A stretch of 64,000 nt of DNA, from assembly GCA_026929865.2 (NCBI GenBank), contig CM049403.1, positions 10,082,001 through 10,146,000 of the forward strand. The letters are read 5' to 3'. Source of the DNA: Hyperoplus lanceolatus. Taxonomy: Eukaryota; Chordata; Actinopteri; Uranoscopiformes; Ammodytidae. The notes under the pieces were generated by a model. The model was not told the DNA's origin. It saw only the letters and a list, made by a program, of their open reading frames with translations, and made no database searches. Positions 44,995 through 56,061 of the stretch are shown piece after piece. The stretch's first letter is position 1. Every line of letters starts with the position of its first letter. A program made the translations under genes and the position numbers.

Positions 44995-47252
44995 AAACCC
45001 AACTAAAAAAATCACCACACCACCAACAAATCAAAGTCACCTGCTGTCAAGTCCGACAGGTGCATCGCTGCTCTTTGCACTGAAGGAATATGGATGAAAG
45101 AAGTTCATATTTGGTGTGAAAATGGCTGTGTTTATGACGGTCATTAACAATGTCTGGTGCGTTTCTTATATTAAATATGAAGTGACCTGAGCGGAGTTGA
45201 TTGGCTTGTCTGTCTTTTTCTCTGTTGATCATTGTTTTTCCTCCTTCTTTTAGAGACCGAAATGGAAAAATAAAAATAAAATGGCTAATTGCCTTTATTC
45301 CAAAACACAGAAAAATACTAATTAAATACAAAACTGTGTAAGCATGAAAGACACAGTCCTTTTTTAAATGTAACTTACTGACCTTTACCTCTGCACCCTA
45401 AATACAGATACATTAATATGCCAACCATTATTCAAACCCAGATACGAAATTATTCAAATCTAGTGGACTCCAAATCGGACTGACTGAATAATGTAGAACG
45501 TGTCTATAGTGACAAGACTAGAATATTTGTATTAAGGTGCATCCTTAAAAAACGTGGAGTCTTGATTTTGAATATTATGTTCGCTGCAAGCATAAGTGCT
45601 GTCCCTATTATTTACTATGGTGCTGTCCTTTGCATTAAAGAACTGACTGCTATTATGTTCTGTTACCACCAGAGGGGCCCATAACACAGGTTAAACCCCT
45701 GTAGAGCACTCATTCTGTAGTAGTGATGTAAAGACTTACATCACTGCTGCTCAAGTTACACAGCTCTTTATCTGTCACAGTATACCATCATATCAAAGAG
45801 TTGTGACTCAAATTCACCTGGGTGATCAGGTCCATATACTATAAGACTTTAAACAACACATTGATGGTATATTTGTTGCAGTTGTTCCGGGCCACTATTC
45901 CTGCTAAATTGAAATGTGCATACACATGTGTAGTTGATTGGCTACACTCAGTGGTACTATAGTCACTACATTGATGATAGCTTGTAATGAATAAATATAC
46001 TTAAAAATATATAGAAAATATATTTTAATTTGTGTTACCTTGATAGTGAATGCTGTTGGCTTTCTTTGTGCCCTGCATGGGGTGCAAATTGGATAGTGAC
46101 AGGGTTTAGCTCTGAAGTTAGCTATAACTACATCTGGCCACATAACTTATTTGTATAGTTAAGATATGTGAAGCCCATTGGTTTTAGCAAACAATTAGTA
46201 GTGTTACTACTACTAGGTGAATATGTAATATGAATGTTAAACAGTGACTTTCTTTTTCTATTTGTTGTTCAGTGTAAATGACTATTTAAAGATAAATAAA
46301 TAATAAATAAAATGTCTGGATGTTAAAGTCACATGACTTCCTGTATACGGATGAACATCTTGACTGACAACTGCCATATTGTGTGCAGCTATAGGCTCTG
46401 TTTGGAGGTTCAAACATAATAAAATAAGATTAATAGAATGAGCCAACAACAAATACTTGCCCAGGGGCAACTCAACAGACTGATCCAGACATGACTCTCA
46501 TGACTCATACAGTCATGATAGTTAATAATAATGTTACAGAAAGTGCAAAGACAATTTTCAGTCTCATACTGAACCATGCACAAGTCCAGTAACAGGGTAC
46601 CTGCATGGTCTTAAAACCATTAAAAAGGCATTGAATATAATATTCTCCTTGAAGGTACTGAATTTCACCAACAAAGTATTAAACTTCCTTTACAAAGGTC
46701 TGAAATTTTTTGATAGCCCTTTTGTAGGATAACATAAATACTTGTATAGGGGTTGTTATGTGACAAATAAGACATTTTTTATCTTCTTATTTAGAGTATA
46801 CACAAACTTATAAAATCTATTATAACAGTATATACATCTGAGTATGTAAATGAGTTTATAATAAAGGTTCATTATTAAAAGGCATCAGAATTTCCATTAT
46901 ATTCTTCCTACTTTTGCCAGTATGGCATTGACGTTGGCATTACATTTCATTTTAAGTGACATTAAAAAGGTATTAAAAAGTCTTAAATTGAATTTGGATA
47001 TCCCTGGAGGTACCCCGAGTTAGCTTATTACACCAAATCAAGCTGTTCCAATAAACTCTTAAGAAATACATGCAGGCAGTTTTTGTGATGGCTGAGAGCC
47101 CAGCAGTATCAAATAAAGATTGTGCATTGACATAAAAAGTACAGCCGATTTTGGAAGCCACTGGGAGGAGCCAGGACTTTTCTGTTCTGTAATTCAGTAA
47201 CTGTGAGGTCTGTTCAGAGATCTGAGTGTGTGTGTGTGTGTGTGTGTGCGTA

Positions 47253-47312
<60 letters not shown>

Positions 47313-50204
47313 TGTACATATTCTGCCCTGTAATATTCTCTCTTTATGTCCTGTTGTTATCTGGACCAACACTCTTATTGGCTTAGAGCTGTTTTGTTTA
47401 AGCTTGATTGGTTGGATGTTTACACATTTGAGGGAGGTTAATTGGCTAATTAACTGAGGGGGTGACCCCAGGAGTTGATTGATTGGACTACTAATTACCA
47501 CTCGTTTTGGTTTATGTGTTTGGTGGGAGGTGGGCCGTTTCACATTGCTGGACCCTTATGTTTGAGTTTCAATCCTGTCCTCTCCTCTCATGTCCTGCAG
47601 CAAGTAAATATAATGTAAGAAAATCCATTGAAAACAACAATGATTTTTACCATAAATAATGATGGCAGTCAAAGGCAAGCCTAATGGCAGTCAAAGGCAA
47701 GCCTAAAACAGCAGTGTGACATTTGGTGGAGGAGTCCTGACCTTCTCCAGAGTAGGCTGTGGTTGGTCTGATCCAGTGACCTTAAGTCCTCAGCAATAAG
47801 GCTCTAGCTCTGTGGGCTGACATAGGCACTAACCTGACCACACTGTAACCACACCCTGAAAAACAACTGGTCCGCCTTCGCCAGGGTTCTGTGCTGAGGG
47901 TGTCGGCACTGTTAATTGTCTGATTTACAAACTACTAATTAAGATCTGACTATTCTTTGTTCAATAGTTAAATAACTCAAATCAATGTTCATTTACTACA
48001 TTTGATGCCTCTTTTGCCTGAAATATGTTATAATTTGCTTCTAGAAAAACGTTTATATGACCTTATATGATATTTTCTACTCTGCCACTACTATGGTTAT
48101 GGTTTAGTCAGATTTAGACACACAACATATTGGTTAAGAGAGATGTAGAGATGTTCTTTCCAATGGTCCTTTCACCTCCACATTGTAAGCAACAACGAAA
48201 TCCAAATTAAAAATGAGCACCTCTACAGCTTGACTGTTCAAAATAGTCTGAACGTTTTGTTCACTTTCACCTCTCCAAGATTATGTAAAGACGTTCATTA
48301 TATTTTCATTCCCACACAGGATTTTTTAATAATATGTCTAATGCTAACATGTATCCTAATCCAGACATTGATGTCTATAGACTTCACTCTGATCTGAAAA
48401 TTGATTCAACATATATGTAGATATTTAAAGCCAAAGACACCCTACAAAAAAACCCTGGAATTGGCCTAGTTTTAGATGGTGGCTGATAAGCGTGGTCTTG
48501 GGAAAATTAACAGCAGGTGACCATGGACAGTGAGCACTGAATTAAATTACTACTACCCTGGCTTTTTTTTTTTTTTTAATAATGAAGCCAGACCCATGGT
48601 TCACTTACTAGCATGTTCTGGTGTTTTCATCCATATCTCACTGTCTTCATCAGAGAATGAATTTGTCCAGATGTCACATAGTTTTCATGTGATGACAACG
48701 GAACCATTTCGATGACAACTAAACAAACCCCATTGGCTGATGAAGACTTTGGGATGCATCTGAAAAAACCCAGAAACAGTGAGTACCTTAACAGTACATT
48801 AACTTCAGATCTTTGGGTGTTTTGGGTCTCAACATTTTCCACAGACGACCCAGCCGAGGTTGACCAAACCACAACATCTTTGTGATGTGAAAATCACAAA
48901 GAAGAACTTAAACTGGAAGGGTCCTCTGTTGCCGATAAAGACATCTGAGGTCCCTGGCAGAACCCATTTTATCCAGAGTGTTGAGGAAGATGGAAAGAGG
49001 GAGCCAGGGAGAGACAAACAGAGAAAGGTCAATGCCATTATTTTAAAATGGGCACTGAGTCACAGTGGACAAACACACAGACAGACCGTGTCATGATAAA
49101 AAACTGTTCTAACCATATACGATAAAACTCATTTGAAACAACATGTTGTATATGTGTGTGTGTTTAGACAGCTGGTAAGAAGCATTTGATCTAAGCGTGT
49201 GTGTGCCCACATGGCTGCTAGTTCCTAATCCGCCCCTTTAGAGTGACGGCCCACTCAGTGAAATCAAGAAAGGGGGTAGCTGGCGGGACTGTTTGGTCGT
49301 TACTTTTTTCTAGTTTTCAAATAAAGCAGAGAAGACTGGAACTTGATTGGAATATCTTAAGTGGGCTGTCTTATGGATAGATACTGTTGAACTTGGGCAG
49401 GTGCTGCAAAGGGCTGGTCAAGCAACACTGGAATCTATTCAGGATGCACAGAGAACTATAGACAGTGGTATAGAGCCATATGAAGGGACGGTCAGAGAAT
49501 ACATAATTAATCGAACCAGTATAATGAGTTTTACTTGAATGGAAATAAATCCATCCAAGTAACTTTGAACTTTTATTTAGCTGCTGTATGAAATGTTTTA
49601 CAGCAAAAATGTGTTTGTGGCATGCAGAGGATTTACTTGAAGCTGTGGAAGACACAACAAGGACCATAGCTTAGATTGGCAGGTAAGAGGCTCAGTGTAC
49701 GAAGAAAGAGTTGCTGTGTGTGTGTGTGTGTGTGTGTGTGAAAGTGGAACATTTAAATGTAACACATATAGGACTGGAACTAGAGAAATTTTCTACCTTG
49801 TAGTGGTTTTATTCAACGGTAGTCCAGCAGGACTGAGAGGAGAAGCGGTGCTAGATCTGTCAACTATAGTTAAAAGGTGTGTTTTTAAGTTGTGCAGGCT
49901 CTGTGGTCAAAATTTCTGAGTGAATAACATGTTTCTGAATTTCTGAAACCGGACATCAAATCCAAGGAGCACATTCTGTCTCGTCTACACAGACAAACTA
50001 CAAGTGGGATCTACAGGGACTGGAATTTAACTCTCACAGGACAGTAACAGATTGCTATCCAACAAACTGGAATAAGTCTGGGAAATACTGAGAAAAAGGG
50101 GCAAATACACGACACCGTATATTTGCTTACCACAAATCCTGTTTTTTTTTCTTCTTCTCCAAAGCCATGGTTGTTTGACATTTCGAAGGCTCCCCTCTGT
50201 TGTC
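44995..50204. other. Spacer between the PDZK1IP1/SMIM24-like gene and the nfia exon
   Basis: The stretch contains the 3' UTR of the left gene, AT-rich DNA, TG runs (47226-47312, 49709-49740), a candidate MITE (46594-47020) and a 22-bp tandem duplication at 47661-47704 (AATGGCAGTCAAAGGCAAGC twice). No exon was recognised. The last part before 50205 probably includes nfia 5' UTR. Confidence 0.5.
46594..47020. mobile_element. Candidate MITE with imperfect inverted ends
   Basis: GGGTACCTGCATGGTCTTAA at the left is loosely complemented by CCCTGGAGGTACCCC at the right. The interior repeats CATTAAAAAGGCATTGAAT and ATTAAAAAGGTATTAAAAAG. Sequences with GGTCTTAAAAAG recur in fish genomes. Ends and superfamily are uncertain. 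Confidence 0.4.
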
Positions 50205-50300
50205 ATGGCGATGTCGGCAATGCCAGGAGGCTGCAGCGAGGCAGACAGCTCGGTGAAGTGGCAACTGTGTTATGATGTCAGTGCCAAGACGTGGTGGATG
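50205..50300 (+). CDS. nfia: Nuclear factor I A: alternative first coding exon (partial gene)
   Basis: NFIA is a CTF/NF-I transcription factor that binds TTGGC(N5)GCCAA as a dimer and controls glial, kidney and blood development. The exon encodes 32 residues: MAMSAMPGGCSEADSSVK, then WQLCYDVSAKTWWM, ending exactly at a codon before gtgagt. Human NFIA has an alternative N-terminus containing IKWQLCYDISARTWWM joined to the common exon DEFHPFIEALL, so both sequence and phase fit. The common DNA-binding exon is not in the window and must lie beyond 64000, which makes the following intron at least 13.7 kb. The start at 50205 is the first in-frame ATG; a nearby ATG at 50166 meets a stop at once. 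Linkage to lrrc40 (both on human 1p31) supports nfia over nfib, nfic or nfix. Confidence 0.85.
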
Positions 50301-51413
50301 GTGAGTTTGACTTCTTCATCCATTTGAATCAATAATAATGACAATGTGCTCCCCAAGTGACGTAAATTCTGGGAATAAAGTGACAGCCCTAAATTGAGGT
50401 CTGGATGGGGCAAGAAACATGAGCAGACAGATGATCAGATATAGGGTAAAACGGTTTGGCCAATTTATGAAAACAAGAAACTCAGTCCCATTTTCTGCTT
50501 CAACGTTGACCTTTTTGTCAATTGTAATTGTGCACAGTTTCCCAACGCAATAAAGGATTGTTAGTGGTGTTTTAGGGGACCTATAAATAAAGCTGTTTAG
50601 ATCATCTGGATTGACTTGGCTTGTTTACACTGATTGCACATTTTTCTCACACAAGTCCCAATATCTTCACCTAACACCAATCACATTGCATTTGGGCTCA
50701 AACAACTGACTGGGTGGCAAGTGATGTGTAGGAGGGCAGCAGTCAGAAATGGTCTTTATAATGAGGGAGGAAAAAAAGGGGGGGGGGGTCATAGAGAGGG
50801 GGAGAGGGGGATACATCTGGAGAGAATGAGGAACTGAAAGATGGGGAAAACAGTGAGAGAAGCTCAAAGACAGACAGGCAAAGTTTATTTATGAATCTGA
50901 TACATGTTGCATTATTCCTTTTTCAGAACCTTTGTATTTTACTGAACAGGGGTCAGATGAGTGGGATTTGAATGCTTTGCCTGTGGTCCATCAGCTATAT
51001 ACTATAATTGGCTTTAAAGGACCGTTATTTGGGAAAGTTCCTATTTTTCACTTCAAAAAGCAAACAAACAAACAAACAACCAAACAATAATAACTAAACA
51101 AATGATTTTATTCTTAAGATGTTGTTGTACTACTTGTTGTAGTATACTGATAGGCTATATGGACACAGTTGACTTAGTGTGGAGATTGGAATGTACCACA
51201 AAAACATTTGTACAATTTTCACCAATTAATTAAAATTGTGAAATTGTGTAAAAAAATTAAATAAAAATCACCAGTGAGGGCCTTAAAACCAGTCGCACAG
51301 CAGGAACCTTGGCGTGCTTACTCCAAACTGCAAAAACGTTTTTGATCCTTTTTGCTCTCATGGCCAATCACAGCATTACCCACTGGAGGAATTCACAATT
51401 TACTGTGAAGAAT

Positions 51414-51627
51414 TACCAGGTTATGGGGGCGCCCTTAGCTCAGTTGGTAGGGCGTCCCCCCCATGGGCCTCGGCCAGCAGCGGACCAGGGTTTGATTCCG
51501 GCCCGCGGTCGTTCTCTGCATGTCGCTCCCCTTTCTGCCCCATTTCAACTCTGTCTCTACACTATCAATAAAAGCATAACAAAAAAAAATGCCAAAAAAA
51601 TATAAATAAAAAAAAGTACCAGGTTAT
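51414..51627 (+). mobile_element. tRNA-derived SINE with 11-bp target duplication
   Basis: An 11-bp duplication TACCAGGTTAT (51414-51424, 51617-51627) flanks the insert. The head is tRNA-like: A box TTAGCTCAGTTGGTAGGGCG (51434-51453) and B box GGGTTTGATTCC (51488-51499). A non-tRNA body (gcatgtcgctcccctttctg) follows, ending in AATAAAAG and an A-rich tail. It is a SINE, not a functional tRNA, because the stems do not pair fully and the 3' half continues into the body. Confidence 0.88.
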
Positions 51628-53880
51628 TTGAGATATGTATTTGCTTCATATTGATCAGCCTCTGCAAGTTGATTTTCATTGTGTAATGAAACTTTGAGAT
51701 AACTATTAAGCAGGTTGTTTGTTGGGAGTGGATGAAGCCCAATTTATCAGATTAAGTTGTAAGCATATAAAGAAGGCCAGTGGATATTGACCGGAGAGGT
51801 TCTTCGTGGTAAAAAGTAACAAAACAGCTGTTCTGAAAGTGACATACCAGTGTAGTTACATCCTTGACTGATGTGATCAGGTTTCCCTGTTCTAGTTATA
51901 ACACGAAAGGAGCGAAAAATGTAATCAACGATGATGGAGAATCCGGAGTGTTTCACAAATGTCTTCTTCTTGACGTATTTGTGCAGCTAATCTGTAAATA
52001 TCAAAGAGGATCTAAAGATTGACAGGAATAAATTTGTTCTCGGGACTCTGACCATCCCTCCTTAATCCTCTCAACAGCTCCTATTTCTGCAGAAAGGCTT
52101 TCAGCTTGCATGTCTTAAGAGCACTCACAACACCAACAGTGTATTTTACTCAGCACTTTAAGTCAGCTTCTAATAAATTGAGGTAAAGTTTGCCTAGCCA
52201 GCAGTGGTGGACATGGAGTGGATGATTCTGTAAAGTATATGCATACAGACAGTATATACAACGTACAGGTTCTACCATGTATCTGTTGTGTCTGGACAGA
52301 ACCAAATCTTGGCACACCATATGAGTTTGTCATTCTTAACTATTTTTGAAGACACTGACAATCAATGACATCCTGCTGGTTGGTACATCGGGACAAAAAA
52401 TGCTGACTTGGGTCATTTTTAAAGGAAATGGCAAACCACATGTGTGGAAGGCTTGTGGGTTCCTACGGATACATTGTATCATGGGGGAGCAGCAGCCGAT
52501 AATCTTATTTTTGATAACGTCTAGTGGTTGAAATTATCATCTCATATAGTCAGGGTTGGGCTAGCACTGTTCGGTGTGGTCAGATGTGAAACATATTTGA
52601 AACGTTCCACCAAACGTTGTCAGGGAAACAACGTTTTCTTGTATCAAGTTACAAATAGTACCAAACTTTTTTCACACTTTTTTTCTTTGCTTTTTAGGTG
52701 CGTGCTCTCAGTCACCCTTCTGTTGATTTAACTTTGACTGGTGAAAAGGACATCCAGCTGTTTGGATCATTACTGATTTAGTTGGCACAGAAAGACTCAT
52801 CAAAGCCTAGTACTGTGGTGATGTGTGAATCCAGCAGAAAGAGGGTGCTCTATAAGCCAAGCTGATCGGTCTTAAAACAGATAATTACTGCACCAACATC
52901 TGTCCTCTGGATGCTAAGAGAGACACAGCTCTGCCATACTCCTCAACTCCCTCCGCTCCATCTCCCTTTTATCACAGCTCCAGGATGTTAGGCAAGAGCG
53001 CACAGCCAATACAAAGCTGTATGTAGTGAAAGGCTGCCCTCTAGCAGCAAAAACATAAACCAAAAAACACAAGCCTGGTGGCAGTACACACTGATATCAC
53101 TCAGTTATTCTGGGACACTATTCTGCCAAAATTTTCACACGGCGTCAGATGAAATTCATAAAAAATTATCCAAATCTGTCAGTTTCTAAGGAGTAAAATG
53201 GCCTGATTTGATAGTCTGGGTCTGCTTTGTGCTGTGGGGAGAGTGGCCTATTTTTGTCCATTGTTTATTTCCAGCATCTGCACCTAGAAGTTGCGAGTGT
53301 TATTGTTTACTTGAAGAGCAGCACTAAAGCACCCTTTATAGGGGTTTATATTGGAGATTGAAAGCTGGTGAAACTCTTGACCTCTAAAACAGCAGTTGAA
53401 TAAACATATCCTATTATTGTTAATATTAAATTAATAAAAATATAACTTATTTTCGACATTAATTTCAGTGCTCCACACCTGTACCTGTTCACCTACACAT
53501 GCAGTCATGCAGAGCAAGCCACCCTTAAACAGGTTGAAACATCTCATCCTCTCTGCTGACTGTAGGAAACTGAAAGTGCTCTGGTAATAACACAAAGGTC
53601 AGCTTTCCCCTCTGCTTTGTGTTACTATTATTCCTATTTCTCAGCAACCACCTTTTCCACTCCTGTTTGCAGAATGAGCCCCGAGCAATGAGTGTGTCTG
53701 TCCGTGTATGAGTGAACATGCAGGCCTCAAAGGGGAGTCACTATGCAGATTGAAGGAGCCTGAGTCAGCAACACTGCCCCCTCTTTTGTTCTAGGCACAC
53801 ACACACACACACTGCATACTGATTATAATGCCTGGTTGATCCAGTGGTTAGTTATACGTGAAGATCAAATCAGGTCATGT

Positions 53881-53888
53881 ACACACAC

Positions 53889-53941
<53 letters not shown>
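53881..53941. repeat. (CA)n microsatellite
   Basis: A CA run with one AACA break near its left end; a shorter CA run lies at 53798-53814. Confidence 0.9.
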
Positions 53942-53943
<2 letters not shown>

Positions 53944-55646
53944 TTAAAATGCTGTTCATTCAACATACAAACATACATTTTGAAATTGAAACATTCAGCA
54001 GTAAATTATAATTGATAAATATTAGTTATTATCCAATATTGCAGTTGGATTTATTTGGATCGATGTTATTTCTCGTTTGAATTCATTCCAATACCACAAA
54101 TAATAGAAGAGCTGCTAATACGTTTATCTTAATATCTGTCTCAGATATAATACACTTAGATTACATTTAGGCCTGTAGATTACACATGGAAGTGATTTTC
54201 CTTTAATTTCTGTGTAGTTAAACATTTATTTTAATATGCCAAAACATATTTTAATATGCTAGGGACAAAAGGCTGAGCTAGGTTTTGGCTACAAAATTAA
54301 AAGAGCCACTTCTTTACTCACATGGGTGTCACATGATTGATATGTTGAATTTTAGTGGCAGTTTGAAGTTGCTGATTAACAACATCAGAGACAAATGTCA
54401 TTTCAAAATGTGATTAAAATGTTCCCAAAAGAAGCACAGTCACTTAAATGTGCACTGCTGAATTCAATTTGCATTTGATCTCTGATGTAGGGTCAGTAGG
54501 AGAAGCCAGTGAACTGTTGCCAATATTCAAAATGATATAATGAAGACTGAAGTGACCCGTTCTCAGTGATGTACTCCATTACAATCATTATGTTATGTGG
54601 AATTCAAGCTAAAGTAATGGCATCACTTTTACATGACAGTACACTGCCAACAGGAAAAGCAAAGTAAATACAGGAGATTGCACTCTTGTTGCAGTACAGG
54701 GTATGGGGGCTGTAATCATATATCAGTGATTCTTGAGAACGTGGACAAAAGGCCGTCTTCCATATGTAACTGCTGTTATGTTTAAAACTAAAAATATTTA
54801 AAATTGTAGATGTTATTTGGGATTAAGAATAGAATGTCTGGAGCACAATTATCCCCTTAAATTTAATTGTATCATTATGTCAAATGTATGACACTTGTTA
54901 TCTTAAAATTGCTTTTTACATCAAAAGCAACACTCAATAATCTCTCGTCAATATAAACAGTTTTTCTACAACACATTCATGTTTTATAAGGATTCTAAGT
55001 GGTGGGACCAATTTACTGTAAGTCAACACCGTCTATTAGACATTTCATTATGTAAAATGTAATAAAATCAGGCGAAATAAGGGGCAGCTGTCACTTTGAA
55101 GGACCTCTTGTCAAATTCTACCTCTTCAGAGTACATTAAAGTCAGACAGGCTTTGATAAGTGTTGTAGTTTTGGAATATTTTACATTCCGAAACGTTATT
55201 TCAAATGTTTTGATCATTTTATTTTCCTGAAGTAGTTCATACTAGCACCTAACAGACAAACCAAATGGCTACTAGATACATTCCATTTGTTATGTTTAAG
55301 AAACGTTAAATATGTCAACACCGTCAGACAGGAAATCTGACGGAGTTGACATCTGACGTTGGTGATAGGCCAATGATGGTAAAAAAAACAAATGCTGGGA
55401 GGTTGTGTCAAAGCTTAGCTCAGTATTATGTTGGAAACATACATGTAATTTAATTTGCCGAAACATAGGGTTTTAATTTTTTCAACATTGCACCCTGTTT
55501 TGTCCCACTTCTGAAGAATCACTGATAAATACAAATTAACAGAGACAGCATCCCTTGTGTGGATCAGAGTTGTATTTGTTTTACTGTCTTCTTCGCCCTT
55601 TTTACAAAAAAGCTTCCATTTTATGTGGGCCACTGCACATGAGCAT

Positions 55647-55895
55647 TGTCATGGCCCGACTTTTAAAGGTTTAACAAAGTAATTTATTAGGCACAACTTG
55701 AGTTGAATCAACTAATAAAAGTAGAAAAGCACAGTGTGGATGTCAGTAGTATCAGTGGTGTAGGGTGTGCATGTGAGTGGCGATGGGGTGTGCAAGTGTT
55801 GTAAAGTGCATTTAACCTTAATTCGATAAATTAAGAAACTAAGGTAGCAACATAACCTAACCAGTACCTACAGGAGCGGAGAGGAGAAAAGACTG
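55647..55895 (-). repeat. Truncated 3' LTR of the Gypsy-type element
   Basis: It aligns with 58589-58880 in direct orientation, sharing TTTAAAGGTTTAACA, GTAGGGTGTGCATGT, GTAAAGTGCATTTAACC and GGAGAAAAGACTG. It lacks the block that follows the first 13 bases of the other copy. Similarity ends near 55895, where G-rich sequence begins. Confidence 0.75.
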
Positions 55896-56061
55896 TTAAG
55901 AGTAGGTGGGTGGGTGGGGGGGAGGGGGCGGGACAAAACAGAAAGGCATGGATAAACCCCCCCAAAATAAGAGTTAACTCTCTTCCATGCTCTGCCACAG
56001 CATGTACCCTGGCATCTGACCTGGCGCCCACCAAATGAAGCATTTAACTAGTGTTTTTAAA

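Larger units (their letters stand above)
50301..55642. other. nfia intron, left part
   Basis: No exon was recognised. It contains a SINE (51414-51627), CA repeats (53798-53814, 53881-53941) and AT-rich unique sequence. Some of the unique DNA may be conserved enhancer, which is common in nfia introns, but that cannot be judged from one sequence. Confidence 0.5.

Noticed and set aside
51425..51510. tRNA gene
   Set aside because: A and B boxes are present, but the sequence continues into a SINE body, has an 11-bp target duplication and an A-rich tail, and the arms do not pair as in a mature tRNA.
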